DNA of 64,000 nucleotides, taken from assembly GCA_963761525.1 (NCBI GenBank), contig CAVXHG010000010.1:1-64000 (forward strand). Reading direction: 5' to 3'. The position numbers and the translations under genes are program-made. The notes under the pieces were generated by a model. That model saw only the letters and a list, made by a program, of their open reading frames with translations, ran no database searches and was not told the origin of the DNA. Position 1 is the first letter of the stretch. The number at the start of each line of letters is the position of its first letter. Of this stretch, positions 52,555 through 62,676 are shown one piece after another. The DNA is from BOG-931 sp963761525 (GTDB lineage: Bacteria > Pseudomonadota > Alphaproteobacteria > Rhizobiales > Xanthobacteraceae).

Positions 52555-54249
52555 TTACGCCGTCTTCTGCGCCTTCAATCCCAATTCGGAAATCGTCTGC
52601 TCGCGCATGATGAATTTCTGAATTTTGCCGGTCACTGTCATTGGGAAAGCGTCGACGAATTTCACGTAACGCGGCACTTTGTAGTGCGCGATTTGATCGC
52701 GGCAGAACACCTTGATCTCCTCTTCCGTCGCGCTCATGCCGGGGCGCAGCTTGACCCAGGCGCAGATCTCCTCGCCGTAGCGGTCATCCGGAACGCCGAC
52801 AACTTGCACATCCTGGATTTTCGGGTGCCGGTACAGAAATTCCTCGATCTCGCGCGGATAGACGTTCTCGCCGCCACGGATCACCATGTCCTTGATGCGT
52901 CCGACGATGTTGCAGTAGCCCTCACCGTCGATGGTGGCGAGGTCGCCGGTGTGCATCCAGCGCGCGGCGTCGATCGCTTCTTTGGTACGTTCCTCGTCAG
53001 CCCAATAGCCGAGCATCACGGAATAACCGCGGGTCAATAATTCGCCGGGCGTGCCAGGCGGAACGATACGGCCGTTGAGATCGACGATCTTCACCTCGAG
53101 GTGCGGCAGGATCCGGCCAACCGTCGACACGCGGCGCTCCAGCGGATCGGTGGTCGAGCTTTGGAAACTGACCGGGCTGGTCTCGGTCATGCCGTAGGCA
53201 ATCGTGATCTCCGCGAGATTCATCTTGGCGACGCAGCGCTTCATAACCTCGATCGGACATGGTGAACCGGCCATGATGCCGGTACGCAGCGATTTGAGAT
53301 CGAACTTATCGAACTCCGGATGATCAAGTTCGGCAATGAACATGGTCGGCACGCCGTGGAGCGCGGTGCAGCGCTCTTCCGCCACGGTTTGCAGCGTCAC
53401 CAGCGGATCGAAACCTTCACCCGGAAACACCATGCACGAGCCGTGCGTCACCGCGGCGAGATTGCCGAGCACCATGCCGAAACAATGATAGAGCGGCACC
53501 GGAATGCACAGCCGGTCTTCCGGCGTCAGCTTCATCGCCTCGCCGATGAAGAAGCCGTTATTGAGGATGTTGTGGTGCGACAGCGTCGCGCCCTTGGGAA
53601 ATCCGGTGGTGCCCGAGGTGAACTGGATATTGATCGCTTCGTCGAATTGTAATTGCGGCGCAAGCTCCGCGAGCCTGCTTTTTTCCTTCTCGGTGCCGCG
53701 CGCCAAAATTTCGGAGAATTTGAATGTCCCAGGATGCCAGTTCTCGCCGAGCAGCACCACCGAGCGCAGCGCGGGCAACCGCGCGGACTCGAGCTTGCCC
53801 GGCGCCGCCTGGCCGAGTTCCGGCGCAAGCTCGCGCAACATACCGATATAGTCCGAAGTCTTGAATCTTTCGGCGAGGATCAGCGCCTTGCAGCCGACTT
53901 TGTTGAGCGCGTATTCGAGCTCCGCGATCCGATAGGCCGGATTAATATTGACCAGGATCAGCCCGGCTTTGGCGGTGGCGAATTGGGTAAGCACCCATTC
54001 GCTGTTGTTCGGCGACCAGATGCCGATGCGATCGCCGGGCTCCAAACCAAGCGTCAACAGGCCGGTGGCGAGCCGGTCCACCTGGCGGCGCAGTTCGCGA
54101 TAGCTCCAGCGCACACTCTGGTGCCGAACGATCAGCGCCGGCCGATCGGGCCATTTGTCGCAAACCGCATCGAAGAACCGCCCGATCGTTTCGCCGATCA
54201 GCGGAATTTCTCCGACGCCGTTGACGTAGCTTTGCGTAAGCGCCGCCAT
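52555..54249 (-). CDS. AMP-dependent fatty-acyl-CoA ligase
   Basis: A 564-residue acyl-adenylate-forming ligase that activates a carboxylic acid with ATP and CoA. The ATP loop is NIQFTSGTTGFPKGATLSHH, followed by ITIAYGMTETSPVSFQ, WMHTGDLATIDGEGYCNIVG, the hinge RIKDMVIRGGENVYPREIEE and the catalytic lysine in PMTVTGKIQKFIMREQ. I chose the ATG at 54247-54249, which follows GGAGGAAAC. The N-terminal pattern is that of medium- to long-chain FadD-like enzymes. It follows the LLM monooxygenase gene by 96 bp on the same strand, but may be a separate unit. Confidence 0.9.
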   Translation of the reverse strand: MAALTQSYVNGVGEIPLIGETIGRFFDAVCDKWPDRPALIVRHQSVRWSYRELRRQVDRLATGLLTLGLEPGDRIGIWSPNNSEWVLTQFATAKAGLILVNINPAYRIAELEYALNKVGCKALILAERFKTSDYIGMLRELAPELGQAAPGKLESARLPALRSVVLLGENWHPGTFKFSEILARGTEKEKSRLAELAPQLQFDEAINIQFTSGTTGFPKGATLSHHNILNNGFFIGEAMKLTPEDRLCIPVPLYHCFGMVLGNLAAVTHGSCMVFPGEGFDPLVTLQTVAEERCTALHGVPTMFIAELDHPEFDKFDLKSLRTGIMAGSPCPIEVMKRCVAKMNLAEITIAYGMTETSPVSFQSSTTDPLERRVSTVGRILPHLEVKIVDLNGRIVPPGTPGELLTRGYSVMLGYWADEERTKEAIDAARWMHTGDLATIDGEGYCNIVGRIKDMVIRGGENVYPREIEEFLYRHPKIQDVQVVGVPDDRYGEEICAWVKLRPGMSATEEEIKVFCRDQIAHYKVPRYVKFVDAFPMTVTGKIQKFIMREQTISELGLKAQKTA

Positions 54250-54345
54250 TGCGTTTCCTCCGGTAAGACTTTTCCTGATCATAAAGCCCGACACTCCTCT
54301 CGTCACGAGAAGACCGTCCCGGGCAACCTTAAAGAGGACAGAATC

Positions 54346-55480
54346 TCAGCCGCGCAAGCCGGCCTGTTTCAGCAGCGGATAGGTCACATCGCGGAATTCG
54401 CGCATGCCCTCGATATAACGCGGCCACGACAGCAGGATGCCGTCGAAGCCGACCTTCGCCAGCGCCGCCAGCCCGTCGACGATCTGCTCCTTGGTGCCGA
54501 TCAGCGGGAACCCGCCCCAGCCCGAGATCATCATCTCCGCCATCGCCTTCCTGCGCTCCGGCGGATAATCGCGCTGGTTGATCTCGGCGCCCATCGTGTC
54601 GATCACATGGCGCGCCGCCTCCCAGTCGCCTTTCTCATGCACATAATAGTCGTAGAACGCGCGCGCCTCGGCCTCGGTCTCGGCCTGGATCACAGTGGCG
54701 TTGCTCCACACTTTGACCTCGCGGCCGTATTCCTCCCGCGCCAGACGGCGATAGGACGCGACATGAGCGGCATGCACCTCGTGATCGTGGCTGCGGATAT
54801 TGGTGAAGACGAGGTCGCAATGCTTGCAGGCAAAGTGTCGCCCGCGCTCGGACGCGCCGGCATTCATGATCGCCGGGTACGGATACTGGATCGGCTTCGG
54901 CTGCAAGTAGCCGCGCTTGATCTTGTAGAACTTGCCATCGTGATCGAAGCTTTCATCCTCTGTCCATAGCCGCTTGACCAGCGTGACCCACTCCTCGGCG
55001 CAGGCGTAGCGCTCTTCGTGATCGAGCAAGCTCACGCCGAACATTTCCATTTCCGGGTAGTTCCAGCCGTTCACGATATTGAGCGTGTAGCGGCCATTGG
55101 AAATGTGATCGATCACGGTCGACTGCTTGGCAGCGATGATCAGATGATTAAGCGCGACGTGTGAGGTCGAGATCACGCCCGCCACTTTTGGTCGCCGAGG
55201 CGATGCCCGCCGCCCACGTATAGGTCTCGAAGCCCGGTCCTTGCGGATCGGTTGCGCCGCCGAAACCGCGCCAGCGCGCGACCGGCACCAGCGCCTCGAA
55301 ATTCATTTCGTCGCCAAGCTGAGCGAGTGTCACCGTATTCGACCAGGTGATCTCGAGCCGGCCGTCGAGGTCGGACATTACGCAGCCGGAATTGAGATTG
55401 GTCTGAAACGTTCCGAGTTTCAGCTTGTTGCCGCCGAAAGCCGGGTTGGTATCGCGCCGGTCTTTTTGCTGTGCCCTCAT
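54346..55480 (-). CDS. LLM-class flavin monooxygenase (RutA-like), one frameshift
   Basis: A luciferase-like (bacterial LLM) FMN monooxygenase of about 378 residues. The N-terminal part reads KLKLGTFQTNLNSGCVMSDL and PVARWRGFGGATDPQGPGFE. After one shift at 55186-55189 (an extra base in TTTT) it continues VAGVISTSHVALNHLIIAAK, NGRYTLNIVNGWNYPEMEMF, YPAIMNAGASERGRHFACKH and GGFPLIGTKEQIVDGLAALA. The NGWNYPEMEMFG segment is shared with RutA, which opens the uracil ring with oxygen. Reduced flavin would come from a reductase elsewhere. It is the third gene of the operon led by the cysteine hydrolase. Confidence 0.82.
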
Positions 55481-55525
55481 AGCAGGCGAATGTTGCGGGC
55501 GGCGCCGGTATTGAGTCAAGCAAGC

Positions 55526-55550
55526 GCGCGCCCCGATTGGAGGGGCGCGC
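55526..55550. terminator. GC-rich hairpin between permease and monooxygenase genes
   Basis: A perfect 9-bp stem (55526-55534 with 55542-55550) and a 7-base loop. No T run follows on the minus strand, so it may weaken rather than stop reading into the monooxygenase gene. Confidence 0.4.
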
Positions 55551-55577
55551 CTTCGCAGAGACTTAGGACGGTCTGCT

Positions 55578-57179
55578 TTATTCGGCTGGTGTCGCGTGCA
55601 GCACCTCACCGGACGGCGGCGCAGTCAACGCCGGCGCCAGTGCCGGATAGCGGGTGAGCGCATAGAGGAATACCGCGACGATCGCGTAAGTAAGGGCGAG
55701 CGTCGGCGACACCGCGATTCCGATCGCCGAGCCGTGCATGAAGCCAAAGAATGTCAGCACGGCCCCGGAAGCGGCAAAGATCGACGCCTTGGTGAAGTTT
55801 TTATCGATGATGCACGCGGTAATACCGGCCAATATCAGGCCGCTCAGGATCGCACCGCCGCCCATCGTCGCAAGCCCCGGATAGAGCACGCCGACGTTTG
55901 CCAGCTTGTCAAAGCCGAGTGCGGCCGCGCTGGTGCCGGCAACGCCAAGCGCACCATCCATCAGTGTCTGGCACCACGAAGCAAGATGCGGCGTGAGCGC
56001 CAGGATGATCGCCGGAGCATGGGCCTTCGGTGTGGTCTGGAACGCCTGCGCGCCGATCAACATGCCGATGTAGAGCAGGATCGGTGAGATCGCGACCACC
56101 GGCACGACCGCCAGCAGCAGCGAAATGATGCCGAACCAGGACAGCACAATTACCATCACGCCCACCGCAGCCGAATAGCCGATGCGGCCGCCCATGCCCT
56201 TCCAGCCAGGATGGCCGATATAGACCGCGTTGATGAACGGGTTGCCCATCAGGCAGCCGATCAGGCTGAAGATGCCGTCGGCGGTCAGCACGCGCGTGGT
56301 CGGGAACGGATCCCCGCCGGCTTCCGCGCTCTCGACATTATCCATGGCCTCGACGAGGTCATAGACGCCGAACGGCACTGCGGTAACCAGGATCACCGCG
56401 AGATATTTGAAACCCGAGAACACATGACCGACCGCGGGCAGCGGTAGGTTAAAGCCGAAATTGGTAAAAGCGTCGCTGACGCCTTTCAGGCTCAAGCCGC
56501 CATAGTTGAGCCCGAACAGATTCGAGCCCCAGGCGATGATCATACCGACCGCGATCGCAATAAGCCCGGCCGGAATGCCCTTCGGATAGCGAAAGCCGCC
56601 GAGCCAGTTCACTAGGATGATGGCAAAGCAGGTCAGTCCGATCACCGGGGTCTGGTACATTTCGACCGCCGGGCGCATCGCGATGAAAGTGATCGATACA
56701 CCCGCCAGAGTGCCAAGCAGCGCTGCCCGCGGCGTGATCATGCGCACCCAAGGCGCGATGAAGCCGCCAATCATCAAGATGAAGCTCTGGAAAAATACCC
56801 AAACCAGACCCGCTTCCCAGCCCTGGATCGGATCGTTGGTCTTCAACGCGATCGGCAGCATGATCACGAAAGTGACGATGAACATATGCGGCACGCTGAT
56901 GCCGGATGGCAGCGCGCAGACGTCGTTTCGCCCGGTCCGCTTCGCCAGGTTATAGGCAAGGTAGGCGTAGTAGAAAGTCGACAGGCACATCATCAAGCCC
57001 ATCGCCGGCAAGATGCGGCCGAACACGATCGCATCGGGCATTTTCAGCACGAAGCGAAGCAGGCCAGTCAGCACCAGCATATTGACCAGAATGTTGGTGC
57101 CGAAACCGAAGAAGGCATTCCAATCGCCTGGCGACCATAAAGTAGGACGGAAATTGGATGCCGTTGTCGTCGTGCTCAT
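55578..57179 (-). CDS. NCS2-type (xanthine/uracil/AzgA-like) permease
   Basis: A 533-residue membrane protein with about 12-14 helices of the xanthine/uracil/vitamin C permease superfamily, nearest in pattern to AzgA-like members. Marks are WNAFFGFGTNILVNMLVLTG, the VPFGVYDLVEAMDNVESAEA segment with a buried acid pair, and CLMGNPFINAVYIGHPGWKG. It probably imports a purine, pyrimidine or related ring by proton symport. It lies between the cysteine hydrolase and the monooxygenase genes, so its substrate is probably what they degrade. Confidence 0.82.
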   Translation of the reverse strand: MSTTTTASNFRPTLWSPGDWNAFFGFGTNILVNMLVLTGLLRFVLKMPDAIVFGRILPAMGLMMCLSTFYYAYLAYNLAKRTGRNDVCALPSGISVPHMFIVTFVIMLPIALKTNDPIQGWEAGLVWVFFQSFILMIGGFIAPWVRMITPRAALLGTLAGVSITFIAMRPAVEMYQTPVIGLTCFAIILVNWLGGFRYPKGIPAGLIAIAVGMIIAWGSNLFGLNYGGLSLKGVSDAFTNFGFNLPLPAVGHVFSGFKYLAVILVTAVPFGVYDLVEAMDNVESAEAGGDPFPTTRVLTADGIFSLIGCLMGNPFINAVYIGHPGWKGMGGRIGYSAAVGVMVIVLSWFGIISLLLAVVPVVAISPILLYIGMLIGAQAFQTTPKAHAPAIILALTPHLASWCQTLMDGALGVAGTSAAALGFDKLANVGVLYPGLATMGGGAILSGLILAGITACIIDKNFTKASIFAASGAVLTFFGFMHGSAIGIAVSPTLALTYAIVAVFLYALTRYPALAPALTAPPSGEVLHATPAE

Positions 57180-57216
57180 AGCAGACCCCCTTCGGTTGGA
57201 CCCCTTCAGAATTGCA

Positions 57217-57900
57217 TCAAGCGGCTTCCCGGGCTTGCAGCGATGCCAGCAGCGATTTCGATCCGGTCACCGAACCGAAAATGCCGCCTTGAGCCTTGAT
57301 CATGGCAAGGCCGGCTTCGTGGAATTTTGGAAAATAGGACGCGCAGCAGTCGGACAGAACGATGCAGCGGAAGCCACGGTCGTTGGCTTCGCGCACCGTT
57401 GTGTTGACGCAGACCTCAGTGGTCACGCCGCAAACAAATAATGTATCGATGCCGCGGTTGTGCAACATCAACTCAAGATCGGTCTGGTAGAACGCGCCCT
57501 TTCCCGGCTTGTCGATGACCGGTTCGGAGGCGAGCGGATAAAGCTCCGGAATAATGTCGTGACCGGGCTCACCGCGGATCAGAATACGGCCCATTGGTCC
57601 TGGCGCACCGATGCGGGTTGACGGGTCGCCGCGCTCGACCTTGTGTGGCGGCGCATCCGTAAGATCGGGACGGTGGCCTTCCCGCGTATGGATGACCAAC
57701 ATGCCTATAGCGCGTGCAGCGCTGAGCGTTTCTTGGCACGGCCCGACCGCTGCCTGAAGCTGAGAGACATCGTTTCCGAGAGCGGCGCCGAAACCGCCGG
57801 CCTCAAGGAAGTCCCGTTGCATGTCGATGATTATGAGAGCGGATTTGTCCAGATCGACGGAAAGCGTTTCAGGTTCAGCTTCCAGTTTGACGCTGTGCAT
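57217..57900 (-). CDS. Isochorismatase-family cysteine amidohydrolase (RutB/BiuH-like)
   Basis: A 227-residue cysteine hydrolase. The catalytic triad is visible as Asp26 in LIIIDMQRDFLEAGG, Lys134 in IDKPGKGAFYQTDL and Cys164 in VCGVTTEVCVNTTVREAND. The segment HTREGHRPDLTDAPPHKVE is typical of biuret amidohydrolase and ureidoacrylate hydrolase relatives. These enzymes release ammonia or carbamate from linear ureides. A GAGGG ribosome site precedes the start. It leads the minus-strand operon, 35 bp after a sequence with sigma-54 spacing. The exact substrate (biuret, ureidoacrylate or another carbamoyl amide) cannot be fixed. Confidence 0.88.
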   Translation of the reverse strand: MHSVKLEAEPETLSVDLDKSALIIIDMQRDFLEAGGFGAALGNDVSQLQAAVGPCQETLSAARAIGMLVIHTREGHRPDLTDAPPHKVERGDPSTRIGAPGPMGRILIRGEPGHDIIPELYPLASEPVIDKPGKGAFYQTDLELMLHNRGIDTLFVCGVTTEVCVNTTVREANDRGFRCIVLSDCCASYFPKFHEAGLAMIKAQGGIFGSVTGSKSLLASLQAREAA

Positions 57901-57934
57901 GCCGAATCCCTCACCGTTTTTTCATCAGAAAAAC

Positions 57935-57951
57935 GTGCAAGGAACAGGCCA
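57935..57951 (-). promoter_or_regulatory. Sigma-54-type promoter of the cysteine hydrolase operon
   Basis: On the minus strand TGGCCT-N5-TTGCA. The GG and GC pairs are 10 bases apart, as sigma-54 requires; one base of the -24 box differs from TGGCAC. It lies 35 bp before the hydrolase start. Confidence 0.55.
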
Positions 57952-58090
57952 CCACCGCAGCGAAACGCTTGCCCAATAATTGAGCGCGACAGGGGCGAGC
58001 CACTCAACTGACCTGCATCAGACCGCGCACTGGGAACCTGAGTGGAGACAAATCAAGGACTTAAGCTGCGGCATCAGTGCTCCGATCATG

Positions 58091-58106
58091 TGGCATGCGC
58101 CTTGCG
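58091..58106 (+). promoter_or_regulatory. Sigma-54-type promoter of the ABC transporter operon
   Basis: TGGCATGCGCCTTGCG fits the consensus TGGCAC-N5-TTGC(A/T) with correct GG to GC spacing. It lies 33 bp before the receptor ATG. Sigma-54 with NtrC would place the importer under nitrogen limitation. Confidence 0.65.
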
Positions 58107-58138
58107 GAAGAGTTTTCAGCACAGCTCGGGAGACTGCA

Positions 58139-59756
58139 ATGAAGCGCCGCGACTTCCTCAAATCCATGACTGCACTAACGGCCGCCGGCGCTGTTTCCGC
58201 ACCAGCGGTGTGGTCGCCTGCCAAGGCCCAGTCGCGCCAGGAGACGTTGCTGATCGTCTCCGAAAGCGGCCCCAACAATCTCGACATTCATGGCGTGGGC
58301 ACTAACGTTCCGGGCTACGAAGCGTCCTGGAATTGCTACGACCGGCTCATCAGCCACGAGATGAAGACCGACGCCAACGGCACGCCTTATTACGACAAGA
58401 ATAAATTCAAGCCCGAGCTCGCCGAGGACATGAACACCGGCGACATGTCGGTGACCTTCAAACTCCGCAAGGACGCGACCTTCCAGGACGGCACGCCAGT
58501 CACCGCCAATGACGTCAAATGGTCGTTCGACCGCGCCGTCACCGTTGGCGGCTTCCCGACCTTTCAGATGAGCGCCGGCTCGCTCACCAAACCCGAACAG
58601 TTTGTCGTTGTGGACGATCACACCTTCCGCATCGATTTTTCACACAAAGACCGCCTGACCATCCCCGATCTCGCGGTCATCGTGCCCTGCATCATCAATT
58701 CGCAGCTCGTCAAATCGAAGGCCACGGAACAGGACCCGTGGGGACTGGAGTATACCAAGCTCAACACCGCAGGCAGCGGCGCCTATAAAGTGACAAACTG
58801 GACCACCGGATCGCAGGTCGTCTTTGAACGTAATGAGAACTGGAAGGGCGGCCCCCTACCGAAACTCCGACGCATCGTTTGGCGTATGGTGCCTGACGCC
58901 GGCAACCGGCGCGCATTGCTCGAACGCGGCGACGCCGATGTATCCTACGATCTGCCAAACAAGGACTTCGCGGAACTGAAAACCGACGGCAAGCTGACCA
59001 TCGTTTCGACGCCGTATTCGAACGGCATTCAGTATCTCGGTATGAACGTGCAGAACCCGCCGTTCAACGACATCAAAGTACGGCAGGCAATCGCCTACGC
59101 CATTCCGTATCAGAAGATCATGGACGCCGTAATGTACGGGCTTGCCAAGCCGATGTTTGGCGCCGCGGCGGACGCACCGACTGAAGTAGCCTGGCCGCAG
59201 CCTCACAAATTCAACACCGACCTTGAAAAGGCCAAGCAGCTTCTCGCTTCATCGGGCGCAAGCAGCATCAATGTGCCACTGTCTTTCGATCTGGGATTCG
59301 CCGGAGTCAAACGAACCGATCGCGGTGCTGATCCAGGAGAGCCTGGCGCAGATCGGCGTCACTACTACGATCAACAAAATCCCCGGCGCCAACTGGCGTA
59401 CTGAGCTCACCAAAAAGACCATGCCGCTATTCGAGAACGTGTTCTCCGGCTGGCTCGATTATCCCGAATACTTCTTCTACTGGTGCTACCACTCCGGAAA
59501 ATCGATCTTCAACACTATGGATTATCAGTCGCCGGCGATGGACGTGTTCATCGACGGCGCGCGCACGGCGGCGGCTAATGGCGACACCGCGGCCTACGAC
59601 AAGGGTGTCAAAGGCATGGTCGATCTCGCCTTCACCGACATCCCGCGCATTCCGCTCTATCAACCCTATGTCAACGTCGCGATGCAGAAGAACATCAGCG
59701 GCTACGAATACTGGTTCCACCGCCGGCTTGACTACCGCGCCTTCGCGAAGGGCTGA
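58139..59756 (+). CDS. Dpp/Opp-type ABC receptor (family 5), one frameshift
   Basis: A periplasmic receptor of the dipeptide/oligopeptide/nickel family 5, about 538 residues. The ATG at 58139 follows GGGAG. A Tat-like signal, MKRRDFLKSMTALTAAGAVS, ends near AKAQS. Marks are VTFKLRKDATFQDGTPVTAN, DVKWSFDRAV, NTAGSGAYKVTNWTTGSQVV and IKVRQAIAYAIPYQKIMDAV. One shift at 59309-59311 (AAA for AA) is repaired by one deletion, joining LGFAGVN to EPIAVLIQESLAQIGV. The end WFHRRLDYRAFAKG is complete. Context suggests a ureide or amide ligand rather than a peptide. Confidence 0.88.
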
Positions 59757-59774
59757 GCACAGCGGAGTAGCCAC

Positions 59775-60788
59775 ATGTTGACGATGATCCTCAAGCGCGC
59801 GGCGATGGCGATCCCAAGCCTGATCGGTGTGGTGATCGTCACCTTTATCCTCACCCGCGCGCTGCCGGGCGATCCGGCGGTCTATTTCGCCGGACCTGCG
59901 GCTACTCCTCAGGCCATCGAACAGGTTCGCGTCAAACTCGGGCTCGATAAACCGCTGATCGAGCAATTCGGCAATTACGTGGTCGATCTCGTCCACGGCA
60001 ATCTCGGCACCTCGCTGACCACCGGTCAGCCGGTCTCGACCGAATTGCGCACCCGCCTGCCCGCTTCCGCCGAGTTGACGCTGCTCGGACTTCTGGTCTC
60101 GATCATTATCGCGGTGCCGCTCGGCATAATCGCCGCCACCAAGCCGAATTCGATGGTCGACCACGCCTGCCGCCTTGTCGCGACGCTTGGCGTGTCGCTG
60201 CCGGTTTTCTTCACCGGCCTGATCCTGGTCTACGTTTTTTATTATCTGCTCGGCTGGGCCCCGGCGCCGCTCGGCCGCCTCGACGTGTTCTTTGATGCAC
60301 CGCCTGAGGTGACCGGCTTCTACCTGATCGATAGCCTGATCGCGGGCCAGTTTGATGTATTCATGGCGGCCCTCAAACAGCTCATCCTGCCGGCGCTGAC
60401 GCTGGGGATATTCTCGCTGGCGCCGATCACACGGATGACGCGCGCCTCGATGCTCGCGGTGCTATCGTCGGATTTCGTGCGGACCGCGCGGGCGTCCGGC
60501 CTCTCCTCCTATACCGTGATCGTCACCTACGCCTTTCGCAACGCCATGCTGCCGGTGATCACAACGCTCGGCATGGTTTTCTCGTTTTTGCTCGGCGCCA
60601 ATGTGCTGGTGGAGAAAGTGTTCGCCTGGCCAGGCATCGGCTCTTACGCCGTTGAGGCGCTGCTGGCCTCGGACTTCGCGCCGGTACAGGGCTTCGTGCT
60701 GACCATGGCCGTGATGTACGTGGTGCTTAATCTTCTGATCGATGTGCTCTACGGGCTGATCGATCCACGCGTGAGGCTCGACGCATGA
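59775..60788 (+). CDS. Dpp/Opp-type ABC permease B
   Basis: A 337-residue inner-membrane permease with about six helices. Marks are TFILTRALPGDPAVYFAGPA near the start and the EAA loop region VRTARASGLSSYTVIVTYAF followed by RNAMLPVITTLG, which contacts the ATPase. It starts 18 bp after the receptor stop and overlaps the next gene by 4 bp. It forms the channel with the product of the following gene. Confidence 0.92.
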   Translation: MLTMILKRAAMAIPSLIGVVIVTFILTRALPGDPAVYFAGPAATPQAIEQVRVKLGLDKPLIEQFGNYVVDLVHGNLGTSLTTGQPVSTELRTRLPASAELTLLGLLVSIIIAVPLGIIAATKPNSMVDHACRLVATLGVSLPVFFTGLILVYVFYYLLGWAPAPLGRLDVFFDAPPEVTGFYLIDSLIAGQFDVFMAALKQLILPALTLGIFSLAPITRMTRASMLAVLSSDFVRTARASGLSSYTVIVTYAFRNAMLPVITTLGMVFSFLLGANVLVEKVFAWPGIGSYAVEALLASDFAPVQGFVLTMAVMYVVLNLLIDVLYGLIDPRVRLDA

Positions 60789-61669
60789 CGACGATCACCG
60801 CCACACCCCGCCGTGAAGGCAGCTTCGCCGCACTCATCAAGCATTCGCGCTATGTGATCGCGGAAAACCCGGTCACCGGCTTCGCCTTTGCTCTTTTCGT
60901 GCTGATCGTGCTCGCTGCCGCATTGGGGCCGGAAATCGTGCCGTATAACCCACTCGCAAGCGACACCGCCCAGGCACTGAAGCCTCCCAGCATACATCAT
61001 TGGTTCGGCACCGATCAGCTTGGCCGCGATCTGTTCAGCCGCGTTGTGGTCGCGACCCGGCTCGACTTCTTTATTGCAGTGGCTTCTGTCGCCCTGGTGT
61101 TTCTGATGGGCGGCCTCGCCGGTGTAGCCGCCGGATTCTTTGGCGGCTGGACCGATCGCATCGTCGGCCGCATCGCCGACACCATCATGGCATTCCCACT
61201 GTTCGTACTCGCCATGGGCATCGTCGCGGCTCTTGGCAACACCGTGCAGAACATTGTGCTGGCAACAGCGATCGTGAATTTTCCGCTCTATGCGCGCATC
61301 GCCCGGGCCGAAGCCAATATCCGCCGCGAAGCCGGCTTTGTCGAAGCAGCGCGGCTCTCCGGAAATTCGGACTGGCGTATTCTCACCTTCCAGATCCTGC
61401 CCAACGTTTTTCCGATCCTTGTGGTGCAGATGTCTCTGACGATGGGTTACGCGATCCTCAATGCGGCAGGCCTCTCGTTCATCGGGCTTGGCGTGCGGCC
61501 GCCAACACCGGAGTGGGGCATCATGGTCGCTGACGGTGCGCAATTCATCGTCTCCGGCGAATGGTGGAACGCATTTTTTCCGGGTGCCGCGCTGATGATC
61601 GCGGTGTTCTGCTTCAACCTGCTCGGCGACGGACTACGCGACATGCTCGATCCAAGGAGGCGCACATGA
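60785..61669 (+). CDS. Dpp/Opp-type ABC permease C
   Basis: A 294-residue permease. Marks are the N-terminal helix followed by HHWFGTDQLGRDLFSRVVVA, the EAA loop FVEAARLSGNSDWRILTFQI with LPNVFPILVVQM, and the final RDMLDPRRRT that is almost universal in DppC proteins. It overlaps the flanking genes by 4 bp at each end, so the operon is translationally coupled. Confidence 0.93.
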   Translation: MTTITATPRREGSFAALIKHSRYVIAENPVTGFAFALFVLIVLAAALGPEIVPYNPLASDTAQALKPPSIHHWFGTDQLGRDLFSRVVVATRLDFFIAVASVALVFLMGGLAGVAAGFFGGWTDRIVGRIADTIMAFPLFVLAMGIVAALGNTVQNIVLATAIVNFPLYARIARAEANIRREAGFVEAARLSGNSDWRILTFQILPNVFPILVVQMSLTMGYAILNAAGLSFIGLGVRPPTPEWGIMVADGAQFIVSGEWWNAFFPGAALMIAVFCFNLLGDGLRDMLDPRRRT

Positions 61670-62676
61670 TGGCAGCCACACCGGCGCTATCGGTCGAAGG
61701 CTTGAGTGTGGAATTCCGCACCCGGTCCGGCATGGTGCGCGCTCTCGACGATGTCAGTTTCTCGGTCGGGAAAGGCGAGACCATGGCGCTGGTCGGCGAG
61801 TCCGGCTCCGGAAAGTCGGTCACGGCGTATGCCATAATGGGTATTCTCGATCCCGCCGGCAGAGTGACGGCCGGCCGCGCCATGCTCGACGGCCTCGATC
61901 TTCTGCACGCCACACCGAGCCAACTTGCCGACGTGCGCGGCCGCAAGATTGCTATGATTTTCCAGAATCCACGCACAGCTCTCAATCCGATCCGGCCGGT
62001 TGGCCGCCAAATCGCAGACGTGCTGATCCGTCACGGCAATGTGCCGCGCAAGCACGCGCCGGCACAGGCTGTCGAGATGTTACGAGCGGTGGGCATCACC
62101 GATCCGGCGCGTCGCACCAAAGCCTACCCTTTCGAAATGTCCGGCGGCATGTGCCAGCGCGTCATGATCGCGATTGCGTTAGCAGCCAAGCCGTCGCTGC
62201 TGATTGCCGACGAGCCCACGACCGGCCTCGATGTGACAACGCAGGCTGTGATCATGGATCTGGTCAACGATCTCGCCAGCAAAATGGGCATGGCGACGAT
62301 CTTCATTACCCACGACCTAGCACTCGCCGGACAGCGCTCCTCGCGTATCGTCGTGATGCACGCCGGTCACGTCGTCGAAAATGCGCCGACCGGGGAGCTG
62401 TTCGCTCACCCGCGTCATCCCTACACCGCGGAACTGATTGCAGCGACGCCGGACTCCGCCGCGAGCCTCGACGAACTTGCGTCCATTCCCGGCTCGCTGC
62501 CCGACCTGCGCCGCACCGATCTGCCACCCTGCCGCTATTCCGAACGCTGCCCGCGCAAGATCGACGCCTGCACACAACCCTTGCCACGTTTTGGCGCGAA
62601 CACCGCGCACATCGTGGCCTGCTGGAATCCGATGCCGCTTGGCAGCGAGCACGAAGTAAAAGCGAGCGCCGCATGA
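61666..62676 (+). CDS. Dpp/Opp-type ABC ATPase D
   Basis: A 336-residue ATPase. The ATG at 61666 follows AAGGAGG and overlaps the permease stop. Walker A is ALVGESGSGKSVTAYAIMGI near residue 45, the Q loop IAMIFQNPRTALNPI, the signature YPFEMSGGMCQRVMIAIALA (MSGGM in place of LSGGQ) and Walker B LLIADEPTTGLDVTTQA. The C-terminal oligopeptide domain has the cysteine cluster CRYSERCPRKIDACTQPLP, which in this family may hold an iron-sulfur cluster. Confidence 0.93.
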   Translation: MMAATPALSVEGLSVEFRTRSGMVRALDDVSFSVGKGETMALVGESGSGKSVTAYAIMGILDPAGRVTAGRAMLDGLDLLHATPSQLADVRGRKIAMIFQNPRTALNPIRPVGRQIADVLIRHGNVPRKHAPAQAVEMLRAVGITDPARRTKAYPFEMSGGMCQRVMIAIALAAKPSLLIADEPTTGLDVTTQAVIMDLVNDLASKMGMATIFITHDLALAGQRSSRIVVMHAGHVVENAPTGELFAHPRHPYTAELIAATPDSAASLDELASIPGSLPDLRRTDLPPCRYSERCPRKIDACTQPLPRFGANTAHIVACWNPMPLGSEHEVKASAA

